Source: Strongylocentrotus purpuratus
Taxonomy: Eukaryota > Echinodermata > Echinoidea > Camarodonta > Strongylocentrotidae
Length of the DNA: 64,000 bases
Direction: 5' to 3'
Assembly (NCBI RefSeq): GCF_000002235.5
Contig: NW_022145551.1
Span: forward strand, 1,779,001 to 1,843,000
Made by a program: the position numbers and the translations under genes. The notes under the pieces are model-generated. The model did not search any database. It saw only the letters and a list, made by a program, of their open reading frames with translations, and was not told the origin of the DNA. Below are positions 11,891-22,293 of this stretch, piece by piece. Position 1 is the stretch's first letter. Each line of letters starts with the position of its first letter.

Positions 11891-12159
11891 GGCTGAGGGG
11901 AATATATTACGGAGGCATTGGAGGAGTGGGAATAATAAACCGAAATATATTTTTGTTTTACGTTCATAGAGTTTAACAGAAAGAAACAATAGAGGCAAAG
12001 AGGTCGAATAAAAGATAAACGAAGAGAAAGGGAGCAATGTAAACAGAGAGAAGATCGAGTATGTTTCAAAAGATAAATACAAGAAGGCGAATTATTGAAA
12101 TGGAGAATGAGAGAGATGCATGTAGAAAAACGGAAGAGGTGAGAGTGGGGCTTTCATAT

Positions 12160-12961
12160 CAGAAAAACATTAGCATGATAAAGAGAGCAAAGAGTTGTTT
12201 TGCCTCAAAAATCCTTAAAGTTACTTTATTACAGTCTAGTGTTGCCACGATTAGATTAGATTATTGCTCTGTTGTATGGTCGAACAGATTTCATTCTCAT
12301 ACAACTAAGCTTCAAAAAATTCAAAAGAGGGCCGCAAGAATAATATTGAACAAGACATTATGACACACCGTCGGCTGATTTGTTCACAAGTCTTAAATGG
12401 ATGACACTAGACAAGCGGTTTGAGCTAAATCGCGTTATGATGATATATAAATGCGTTCATAACTTAGCACCTTCTTACCTTCAGGTAGGCTTGTTAAATC
12501 CTAATGATGTACATGAGCATCATACAAGGCAAATAGACAGTGGATGTTTACGTGTGCCTAGATTTCACACTGATTGTTATAAGAGTAGCCCAATTGTTTC
12601 TTCTATATTTGAATGGAATAAGCTAGATAATTCGTTGAGAACGGCTTCCTCTGTCAATTCATTTTTATAAGAGATTGTTTAAACAAAGTTGTAATTTGTG
12701 AATGGCATGTGCATGTTCTGTAATATTTACATGACTTATTCACATAATTGCGACCTAATTAATATTTTCCTATTGACATTACTGTTTACTAGGTTAATGA
12801 TATATGTTTATTTTGCAAACGAGTATTATTTGTGTAACTGTTCTGTATAAATGTTATAAACGATGTAAATATGTTCATTCAGGACCCCATAGAAGACCAC
12901 TACTTGTTGGTGAATGGGCTACCCCGTCAAAAGATTAGAAATAAATAACTAAATAAATAAA
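12160..12961 (+). mobile_element. 5'-truncated CR1/L2-like LINE, reverse transcriptase C-terminal end and 3' UTR
   Basis: Two frames with a break between them at about 12360 carry the C-terminal region downstream of the LINE RT: RLDYCSVVWS, LQKIQKRAARIIL, then WMTLDKRFELNRVMMIYKC and SSIFEWNKLDNSLR. The 3' end reads GACCACTACTTGTTGG...GGGCTACCCC and finishes in AATAAATAACTAAATAAATAAAA. The same tail occurs on the insertion at 20437-21080. The break and truncation mean it is inactive. Confidence 0.85.
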
Positions 12962-12984
12962 ATACCTCACTCTCTTTTTCTTTC

Positions 12985-13248
12985 TTTCTTCTTTCCTCTT
13001 CTGATACTCTCTCTCTCTCTCTCTACCCCCCCCCCTATCTCTTTCTTACACAGACGGACAGACACACAACCTAGTTATTTATTGATTATCTTCCGCTCAT
13101 CCCCCTTTTTCATCTCTTTCTCTCTCTCTCTCTCTCTCTCTATCCCCCTCTCTCTATCTCACACAGATGGACAGTAGACACACACCCTAGTTATTTATAT
13201 TTTATCTTCCGCTCACCCCCTTTTCCCCATCTCTCTCTCTCCCTCCCA

Positions 13249-13279
<31 letters not shown>

Positions 13280-13300
13280 TCTCTATTTCAATGTTGATAT
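12985..13300. repeat. CT/C-rich microsatellite cluster
   Basis: Several (CT)n and C-run blocks with two near-identical CACACAG..GGACAG..ACACACAACCTAGTTATTTAT spacers, so the cluster itself looks locally duplicated. Confidence 0.75.
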
Positions 13301-13600
13301 AACCCCTCACTCTCATACACCCTCGCTCTCCTTCTCTCACATACACTCATACGCTCACACTCACACGCACCCACACAACAACAAGACAAACAAAAAACCA
13401 ACGCAAACAAGCAAAACAACACAATAGATAACAATTTAAAGAAGATAAGATGTACCCCGACTTCAATAATTTGTCTAGGCGAACATATGGCTTTTGGCTT
13501 TGGGATATATTGAAGTTTTCCATTTGTCGAGTTCAAAAATCCCATAAATTTATGTTTTTGTCTTAAGCGCCTTCTACCTTGGGATATTACTCAAACAATA

Positions 13601-14136
13601 GGGACTTTTAGATTTGCACGTCGACAGCTTTGACTGCAACGTGTGACGTCATTTTAAGGCACTTCGCATGCGTTACGTCGTCTCAGTCGATGATCGAGAA
13701 TGCGTCAACCTTGATTCTCCTAAATCTAGTACATACATAAATACATATTGATATTAATAGCGCCTTTACATGCTCAAGGTACTAGTATGCCGCGTGCGCA
13801 TAACATATACAGTTCCTCAGGTAGACAAAGGAACATCCCTTCCCTGCTATTATGTAAAAATGTGTAGAACAGGTGTCACATGCATATTCACCTGTTCTAC
13901 ACATTTTTACATAATAGCAGTAAAGGGATGTTCTTTTGTTGAGGGTAGAATGAGGAACTGTATATTTTGTCTTCTTTCTTTGTCCGTGATGTTCATAGTG
14001 TTACTTCCTGCATGCATATATCGTCGAGTGCAATCTAAAAGATTTCTAATTGTAGTCAACATGGGCAGTTAAGTACGTTGACACGCATGATCAGTCGGCG
14101 TTCGTCGTGTTCTCGTCCACTCAATCTAAAAGTCCC
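13601..14136. mobile_element. 536-bp MITE, GGGACTTTTAGATT family, TA target site
   Basis: The left end GGGACTTTTAGATT and right end AATCTAAAAGTCCC are perfect inverses, and each is bordered by TA. The related copy at 45240-45805 lacks this insertion and shows the unoccupied site. A degraded copy of the CACTA-like foldback element lies inside. Confidence 0.85.
13804..14000. mobile_element. Nested partial copy of the CACTA-ended foldback element
   Basis: It shares ATACAGTTCCTCAGGTAGAC, AAAGGAACATCCCTT and GTTCATAGTG with the intact copy at 30713-30920. The outer part of the left arm is lost. It keeps a perfect ~30-bp stem (TGTAAAAATGTGTAGAACAG and inverse) around a GCATAT loop. Confidence 0.75.
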
Positions 14137-14436
14137 TAATAAATTATGTTGACTTGCATACTACGAATGTCCTCTAAACAGAAAAGACGCTCCCGAGTCA
14201 AAGATGATGTTGGAAAGTTGTCCGGCGCTCCACCATTATAGTACCCATCCCTTTTAGTGAATACAACTTTCAACAATTCATTACTTTCTTACTTTTTGTC
14301 TTATTTCCTTCAAAATTTTCTTCGGTTTGCTTCTCTGATTTGTCTGCTTTTCACTTAGAATAGTTGTTAGGGTAGGATTTTTCTTTAAAAGTTGATACTT
14401 CTTTCTGAATAACAGTCTTAGCTGGCACTCATACTG

Positions 14437-14955
14437 TTTCCACACTGGCAATAATTTGCTTAACCCCGTACTATAGGTGGGGTTAAGGGGGGGGGGGTCT
14501 TAGCCCCACCTATAGTACGGGGTTAAGCCTATTCCACTTTCTGTTCAGACTGGTTTTTACCAAAGTGGGCTAAAGTTGGCTAACCCCACCTATAGTACGG
14601 GGTTAACTAACCCTGCAAAATAGCAGGGCTAACTCTGCAATTGTGGTGCTAACTCCTGCTAACCCCGCAATTGCGGTGCTAAGCAAATGAATGAGAACAG
14701 AAACGAAAAATAGTCCGGTACTATACGCAATGGAGCGTATCGCAGCTGGCCAGATGCGAAGTATGTCCAATCATAACATACACGATATCCGGGGTTAACG
14801 AAATGCAGTGAGAACAGCGGGAATTTTCTTATTCCGGAATAGGCGCTAGTACGGGACTAAAAACAGCGAGTGTGAAAAGCCAAAAAAATAGTCCGGGGTT
14901 AAGGATAGTACGGGGCTAAGCAAAGTACGGGGTTAAGCAAAACCAGTGTGAAAAG
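14437..14955. mobile_element. Palindrome-rich element with CACACTGG / CCAGTGTG ends
   Basis: The inside holds repeated GTACGGGGTTAA blocks, including a hairpin at about 14458-14527 with arms TTAACCCCGTACTATAGG and inverse around a G run. The outer ends TTTCCACACTGG and CCAGTGTGAAAA are inverted. No clean target duplication was seen; a hAT-like origin is possible. Confidence 0.55.
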
Positions 14956-15688
14956 ATAGCAACTGATACGTGTTTCCTCGAAATAACAGAACGAAACGTC
15001 ATACATTGTACCATTTTCATAGGAAAACAATCGTTTCCGGTTATCTCTCTTTCTCTCTCTCCCCCCCCCCCCCCCCTCTCTCTCTCTCTCCCTCCCCCCC
15101 CCCCTCTCTCTCTCTCTCTCCCTCTCTACACAGGGTATTTTATCCCCTTTGCTTTTAAGAAATCCATTAACAAAAATTAATCATGAACTCTCTGATTGGA
15201 CAATGATGTGTCATTCCTTCACGAGGGGCGGAGCCTAATAATATTTCCTCTGCAAATAGCATGTCCATACAATGAGAAATACGCATCCTTATAATAATGG
15301 AATGCTTCTAAACTCTTGGGAATAATCACATCGAGGTACTGAAGAGAGCACACTGCATGTGAACAAGGTGAAGCAGCATCATTGTTTTTTTCCAAAAAGG
15401 ATTTGACAAAAGTTAATTTCCGCAGTACCATCCAGTAACAAGCTCAGGTAAACAAAATCTTTTAAATAACATCATATAATATATACAATTAACGACTAAA
15501 TTATTCATTTCCTTATCGAGTGTTTTATAATTTTCTTTTAGTATGTGAAAATTGATTTGTCCCGATTTATGTTTCTTGATAATTTACATATACATGTATA
15601 AGGCCCTAATATAACCTGTCCACCCTTCATTCTTAAGTTAAGTCAAACCCACACAAATAAACATTATATTAACAATGGGTATGAGTAT

Positions 15689-15739
<51 letters not shown>

Positions 15740-16168
15740 GATACATAACACAAGTTGAAAATAAATAAATGATTCCGCCATGAAGCTGAATAAATGTCTT
15801 TGCGAAAATTCAAACATTCAGACGTTTCACGGAATGATTTATCTTCAACTGGTTAAACTGATTCATTTGTTGTTGTTGGAAGTATTCCGAAGCCCACTAT
15901 TATTTTTTACTACAACATTATATATGATATATATATGTATGAATGTGTGTTCTGTGTATGGAGGTGTGTATCTGTGTGCAATTCGAAAGGAAATGAGGGA
16001 AGCGTCACATTTTCTTTCGCATTGTATTCATTTTCAGGAGAGTTGCCAAAACTGCCGTATATGTTGTTTTCGTACATTTACGTATATAATTTGGTATGGT
16101 ATTTATTTCATTCCTCATAATAGATATATACAATACATACGTAGTATAGCCAATTGAAATTTGATATA
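14956..16168. other. Intergenic sequence with C/CT tracts
   Basis: CT and C runs lie at about 15045-15130 and a CT then TA tract at about 15696-15740. Open frames here have no recognisable family or splice context. Confidence 0.5.
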
Positions 16169-17101
16169 CACTGTCGCTCATAAAGGTGGAATATTTTGTT
16201 TAAATCCCAATTGATGGAATTATTTTAAAAATAATTTAAAAATAATAAATTTAGATAATAGTATACATTCTCGGATTGTATTGAATAATAATTTGCCAAT
16301 GTGTGTTTTGCGTGACTGCTAAAGCATGTGTATGCTACTATGCTTATCAACTAGGGGACCTATGCCCTTAAGTCATAAATGACAGTAATGAGGATTAATG
16401 CCCCACAAAAGGGCACTAATATAGCACATCGACACGGTTTTGATCCTGGGGCCTCACAGTTACGAGGCCATTGCTTTGTCACTGAACCATGACTGTACGC
16501 AGCGGGGGCTAGGGTAGGGGGCAGTTTCCATAAATGAAAATAAAAACAGAAAATGCAATAAATTTTCAAAAAAATTTATTGCATTTTACCCCGGTTCCCA
16601 ACATAAAAAATCTTCTGTGTGCCTATGCCTTGAGCCATAATGCATGGCCGTTCAGAGAATTTTTTTATGTTGGGGACCGGGGTAAAATGCAATAAATTAT
16701 TGAAAATTTATTGCATTTTCTGTTTGTTTTTTTTAATTTATGGAAACTGCCCCCTACCCTAGCCCCCGCTGCGTACAGTCATGGTTCAGTGACACAACAA
16801 TGGCCTCGTAACTGTGAGGCCCCAGGATCAAAACCGTGTCGATGTGCTATATTAGTGCCCCTTTGTGGGGCATTATCCTCATTACTGTCATTTATGACTT
16901 GAGGGCGTAGGTCACCTATTTAATAAGCATAGTAGCATACACATGATTTAGCAGTCCCGCAAAACACACATTGGCAAATTATTATTCAATAAAATCTGAG
17001 AATGTATACTATTATCTAGGTCTATTATTTCTAAATAATTTTTAAAATAATTCCATAAATTGGGGTAAAACTAAAATATTCCACCTTTATGAGCGACAGT
17101 G
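16169..17101. mobile_element. Large foldback element, copy 1, carrying a SINE in both arms
   Basis: The ends are CACTGTCGCTCATAAAGG and its exact inverse, each bordered by TATA (TA target duplication, mariner-like). The two ~400-bp arms are inverted copies. Each arm carries the same tRNA-derived SINE (A-box-like TGGTTCAGTGA, B-box-like GGATCAAAACC, then GTGCCC...GGGGCATTA). The centre has further short hairpins on TGCAATAAATT and ACCCCGGTTCCC. No transposase. Confidence 0.85.
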
Positions 17102-17273
17102 TATATAGGGACAGCGAATCTACATGTAGTTGTTCCAATATTATGACGTAAATTTTAAATCATTCCAACAGTATGACGCATATCATTCAAACACAATGAT
17201 AAAATCTTTAAATTCATCGTGATTTAAAGTTTCAAGTTTATTTCAGTGAAAATATTTAAACGATAAACTGAGT

Positions 17274-17496
17274 GAGTCAGAAAAAATGTCTCACTTTTTA
17301 AAGTTGTATTGTTTGAAGTATGAATATTTAATCATGGGTTTCATGTAATGTTTTGATAGAGTTATCCTCCCAGTACATTTAGGTACCATTTTCATACTGG
17401 GAGGATAACTCTATCAAGAGATATCATGAAACCCATGATTAAATATTCATATTTCAAACGATACAACTTTTAAAAAGTGGGACATTTTTCTGACTC
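17274..17496. repeat. Near-perfect inverted repeat, ~100-bp arms
   Basis: GAGTCAGAAAAAATGTC...GATAGAGTTATCCTCCCAGTA is mirrored by its inverse ending GACATTTTTCTGACTC, with a spacer of about 15-20 bases. It may be a small foldback element; no target duplication was identified. Confidence 0.75.
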
Positions 17497-17760
17497 GTAG
17501 AACGTTATAACAACAAAAACGGCAGCAACTGAAAATTTTCTCCCGATGCTGGCATGTAACGGTTTATATCACAATATATATGTATTTTAAATTGTAATCT
17601 TGTATATGCCTGTGCATTTCAGATTATTGCTGCAAACCATGTTGTTTAATACATATGGAATTTTGAAAGTTGTAATCACTCTACATTCATTTTTTTAAAT
17701 AACACAGTTTTTATAACATCATCCCCAAATCGGTTTAAAAAGAATGTCACAAGTAGCAAT

Positions 17761-18859
17761 TATTATGGATGGATAACCTATTATACTAACCTTTTTGCAA
17801 TTGAGCTTTTGAAATTATTTATTTAAGCTCGATTTGACAAATTATCATGCAATTTGTTCCACTTATTGTGGGAGGTATGTATTCATTATCGTGCACTGTG
17901 ACGGCTTACATTAGAACCATGGGGGCAAGGTAAATACATAGATGTTTATTGATAATTAATTTCTGTCTGTGCGTGTATGTGCACGTGTCATGCGCATTGC
18001 TTTCGAGGTCGTATGAAGCGAGCCAAGGGTATTTTATTGGAATAAAAGATATTAGTTTTCCGAATTCATGAGTGAAGTACGTTTTAATGAGTAGTGATCA
18101 TAATGCATGTCCGGGTTCACACAAAAGCGGTCTATTTTTATAGGTATATTAAAATTTGCCCGTGTACGGTTTATATCTCCAAATGCATAGTATACATGCT
18201 AAAGCTGTGAAATTGTCTTCAAACAGTTCGGGGGGAAGGGAAAAAACCCCAAATGAATTTTCTTTTCGTTTCTGTAGTTATGATGGACGTGACCGGCAAC
18301 TTCTATATCCTGTTACAGTTTGCTCCGGACCGACATAGCCTTGGTCTAATTATGTTTTTGCCTATTCATTGCAACCAAAAGGTTGGAAATCAAATGCAAA
18401 TAAAAGATAAAAAGCGATAAATAACAATGGTAGAAATAATTTAGGGGTGATATATACTGAATTTATATAGAGTAAACAAACTATGTGGCATATGAATAAA
18501 TGAATTAATAACAACGTGGTTAGCTCGCTGCGAATGAATGAGTTCAGGTAGAGATGACAATTTTGAGGTTTCTCAGTGCATTTAATAACCGGAACAAATG
18601 ACCTCATGTTCTAAATATGAATATTTTTATGCTATATTTCCATTATAATCATTTCAAAATCTTCAGGTACATGTTTACATCAGGTCATAAGTACTATATA
18701 TGTACATGATCAGTCTTTTCTAAATGGCTCTAGGCACTTTTTTCATAGGTCGACTTTATCAACCTCCTAAATAATTCAAACAGTGTGAGTCCAAAAAAAA
18801 TTTACACCTAGAAAATTGCTAATTATTTAAAAGATCATCTATGAACAGTAAATTATTAT
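17761..18859 (+). repeat. 1.1-kb segmental duplication, copy A
   Basis: It begins TATTATGGATGGATAACC and ends AACAGTAAATTATTAT, matching 20291-22033 almost base for base once a 644-bp insertion is removed from copy B. A 60-codon open frame (starting MPVYGLYLQM) is present in both copies but lacks any family signature. Confidence 0.9.
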
Positions 18860-19435
18860 ACATCTTATGAAAGAGTGTTTTATCCCAAATCATTTTGGTA
18901 TTATTTTTGTGTGGTATGTGTTCACGCTTGGATGAACAGGGGGTATTGTTTGCGAGAGTGCAAAAATCGACTTGCGCCAAAGTTGCTTATATGATGTCTG
19001 AATAAAACAATTGGGATTTGGGTTTTAATTCGGTCTTTGCAGATCCAAATAACATCCCTTACAAAATTAATCATGCCACACATATCAAATATCTAATATC
19101 AAATATCAACGAACTTCTGTGCGCGTGTATGTGACTTTGCTTCTGCAAAAAAGCATATCCAATGCATTTTATTGGATACATTTTAATTCATTCCCTAACT
19201 CCGCTAATTCCAACAGAATACATACTGTATATAGGCATCACTTTGGCGCAAGTCGATTTTTGCACTCTCGCAAACAATGCCTCCTGTTCATCCAAGCGTG
19301 AACACATACCACACAAATATGATACCAAATGATTTGGGATAAAACACTCTTTCATAACATGTATAATAATTTACTGTTCAAAGAAGATTTTTTTAAATAA
19401 TTAGCAATTTTCTAGGTGTAAACGTTTTTTGGACT
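18788..19435. repeat. Large inverted repeat (arms ~200 bp) overlapping the end of copy A
   Basis: AGTCCAAAAAAAATTTACAC...GCAAAAATCGACTTGCGCC is mirrored at the right end, which finishes in GGACT. The central loop is about 200 bp. Copy B of the segmental duplication contains only the first part of the left arm and then stops. Confidence 0.8.
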
Positions 19436-19594
19436 AACATGGTATAGGCCTACAGTCTTCGAAATATATTAGACCAGATCCATGTTATGTACATCATTTG
19501 TCGAATTGGTAGAGTCCAACCAATTTACTATAAAAAGCCGATATGTCTTACAAGAAACCACTGTCACCATCTTAATCATTATCACCATCCTCAT

Positions 19595-19604
19595 CAAAAT
19601 CATC

Positions 19605-19636
<32 letters not shown>

Positions 19637-19645
19637 CATCATCTA
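19595..19645. repeat. (CAT)n trinucleotide tract
   Basis: Near-pure CAT/ATC repeat. The poly-His frame over it is not a gene. Confidence 0.9.
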
Positions 19646-19932
19646 AAATTACCCGTCTCTTCATGTAGAGCTAGTTTGTGAAACATATCCTGCTCCGGAT
19701 GTATCACTGTATGAACACGACACAGAATTAAAGTTAATCTTGGTCGAACCAAGTGTTACGAAGGTGTATGAACATAATATTCTTTCATAACGTATTGATT
19801 AAGATAGTTGTGACATGCGAAAGCGAGAACAGCTTTAGGTTAAATCATGGAGCTCCTAGGAGGTTTTCTCTCTTCCATAATTTATGTGGGCGAGGGAACT
19901 ATTCGAGGTTTTATGAAATGATTGAACAATCA

Positions 19933-20083
19933 GGGGGCGTTTCACAAAACTTGTCATCAGTGACAAATGACAGTTTTTGTTATAAGCTACTAAAATCCTT
20001 GCTTCTGTTTGGCTATCAGCAGATTTGTCACTGATTTTTTTTTTTTTTTTTGTCATTGAAAAAAGGCTTTGTAAAACGCCCCC
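19933..20083. mobile_element. 151-bp MITE with GGGGGCGTTT ends
   Basis: It starts GGGGGCGTTTCACAAAACTT and ends AAGGCTTTGTAAAACGCCCCC. It has a T run near the right end and abuts a C tract that obscures the target duplication. A Harbinger-type origin is possible from the G-rich ends but unproven. Confidence 0.65.
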
Positions 20084-20290
20084 ATCCCCCCCCCCCCCCC
20101 CTGGAGCTCGCTGACGTAATGATCTATCTGAAACTACCTTTATATAATTATATATACATATATTTTGTATACGTTTTTATCATATGGTTACTTACGCATT
20201 GGTAGATATGTCAACAAAAACTGCGGTATATAAATGCGTCATTAGAATATTTTGTTTTGTGAATATATGTTTCGATTCTGGTAACTTGTT

Positions 20291-22033
20291 TATTATGGAT
20301 GGATAACCTATTATACTAACCTTTTTGCAATTGAGCTTTTGAAATTATTTATTTATGCTTGATCTGACAAATGATCATGCAATTTGTTCCACTTATTGTG
20401 GGAGGTATCTTGCACTGTGACGACTTACATTAGAACGTATTCGATTTATAAAAAATATGAAACCATTTAAACAAGAATTGGCAAAATGGCAAAAGACATC
20501 CACATTTTAATATGATTATGGTATGATATAACTCTTCTTTTTCTCCTCTTTTTATATATTTTATCATATCTTCTTCTTGTTTTCTCTTGTTGGTTTGTTA
20601 TTGTGGTTATATGTTGCTGTTGTTGTTGTTGTTGTTGTTTTTTTTTTTTTTTTTAATAACTTTTTACTTTTTGCTTCAATAGGATATATGGCATTTACAT
20701 ATTTGTATCATATACATTTTACTAATTTCGTTATTCTCTATGTTCAAATCCTTTTATATAACCTGGTTTGCAATTTTAGTTTGTTAAAATCGTATTTTGT
20801 AACTTTCTATATTTATTTATATTTTTATATTTGTATCATATACATTTTAATCATTTCGTTATTCTTTATAATCAAATCCTTATTTATAACCTGGTTTGCA
20901 ATTTTTTGTTTGTTAAAATCGAATTTTGTAATTTTCTATATTTATTTATATTTTGATATGTTGATGAAATGTATATACTTGTTTGTGTCATGAAGGGCCT
21001 CAACGAAAACCAGTATTTGTTTGCTGATTGGGCTACCCTTCTTTTTAAAGATGTGTTATAAATAAATAAATAAAAAAAAACCATGGGGACAAGGTAAATA
21101 CATAGATGTTTATTGATATTAATTTCTGTCTGTGCGTGTATGTGCACGTGTCATGCGCATTGCTTTCGAGGTCGTATGAAGCGAGCCAAGGGTATTTTAT
21201 TGGAATAAAAGATATTAGTTTTCCGAATTCATGAGTGAAGTACGTTTTAATGAGTAGTGATCATAATGCATGTCCGGGTTCACACAAAAGCGGTCTATTT
21301 TTATAGGTATATCAAAATTTGCCCGTGTACGGTTTATATCTCCAAATGCATAGTATACATGCTAAAGCTGTGAAATTGTCTTCAAACAGTTCGGGGGGAA
21401 GGGAAAAACCCCCAAATGAATTTTCTTTTCGTTTCTGTAGTTATGATGGACGTGACCGGCAACTTCTATATCCTGTTACAGTTTGCTCCGGACCGACATA
21501 GCCTTGGTCTAATTATGTTTTTGCCTATTCATTGCAACCAAAAGGTTGGAAATCAAATGCAAATAAAAGATAAAAAGCGATAAATAACAATGGTAGAAAT
21601 AATTTAGGGGTGATATATACTGAATTTATATAGAGTAAACAAACTATGTGGCATATGAATAAATAATGAATAAATGAATTAAAAACAACGTGGTTAGCTC
21701 GCTGCGAATGAATGAGTTCAGGTAGAGATGAACATTTTGAGGTTTCTCAGTGCATTTAATAACCGGAACAAATGACCTCATATTCTAAATATGAATATTT
21801 TTATGCTATATTTCCATTATAATCATTTCAAAATCTTCAGGTACATGTTTACATCAGGTCATAAGTACTATATATGTACATGATCAGTCTTTTCTAAATG
21901 GCTCTAGGCACTTTTTTCACAGGTCGACTTTATCAAACCTCCTTAATAATTCAAACATTGTGAGTCCAAAAAAAATTACACTTAGAAAATTGCTAATTAT
22001 TTAAAAGATCATCTATGAACAGTAAATTATTAT
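20291..22033 (+). repeat. 1.1-kb segmental duplication, copy B, split by an insertion
   Basis: It is homologous to 17761-18859. It is interrupted at 20437-21080 and ends sharply at 22033, where copy A continues into its palindrome and copy B continues into unrelated sequence containing TTAGGG repeats. Confidence 0.9.
20437..21080 (+). mobile_element. 644-bp LINE-tail insertion with A-rich end
   Basis: It is absent from copy A of the duplication, so its borders are defined by comparison. It ends CCAGTATTTGTTTGCTG...GGGCTACCC and then AATAAATAAATAAAAAAAAA, the same 3' end as the LINE at 12160-12961. It contains two tandem ~128-bp copies of a TTTGTATCATATACATTTTA unit (about 20700-20958). Almost no target duplication is visible. 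Confidence 0.8.
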
Positions 22034-22058
22034 TTGAATTATTTGAATTGAAACTAGA

Positions 22059-22080
22059 GTTAGGGTTAGGGTTAGGGTAA
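22059..22080 (+). repeat. Short interstitial (TTAGGG)n tract
   Basis: GTTAGGG occurs three times in succession, 26 bases beyond the point where the segmental duplication stops. TTAGGG is the telomere repeat of echinoderms and vertebrates. Confidence 0.8.
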
Positions 22081-22095
22081 TATACCGGTTTTTGA

Positions 22096-22137
22096 TATGT
22101 CCTGTTAATGTATACATTTAGGGTTACATATAATATT
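22096..22137 (+). repeat. Direct repeat flanking the LINE block (left)
   Basis: ATGTCCTGTTAATGTATACA then TTTAGGGTTACATA. A close copy lies at 26232-26275 on the other side of the LINE. Confidence 0.6.
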
Positions 22138-22258
22138 TGATATGATTTTTTTGATTTTATTTCTGCATTTTTGCAATTTATATAATAACAAAATAACAAA
22201 GAACATATAAACGTAAAGTATAATACAAAATATACATACAATGATAACTTTTCATGTA

Positions 22259-22260
<2 letters not shown>

Positions 22261-22293
<33 letters not shown>

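Larger units (their letters stand above)
13330..14425 (+). repeat. Long dispersed repeat, copy 1 (split by a MITE)
   Basis: It matches 45240-45805 over ACAATTTAAAGAA, TACCCCGACTT.AATAATTTG, CCATTTGTCGAGT.CAAAAAT, ACGAATGTCCTCTAAACAGAA and GTTAGGGTAGGATTT. Copy 1 is longer because the element at 13601-14136 sits inside it. No coding potential was seen. Confidence 0.75.

Noticed and set aside
11732..12082. 117-codon minus-strand frame
   Set aside because: Ser/Leu/Pro-rich because of the GA/CT tract; no conserved motif and no splice context.
18156..18338. 60-residue frame present twice (also 21319-21501)
   Set aside because: Conserved only because the whole 1.1-kb segment is duplicated; noncoding flanks are equally conserved.
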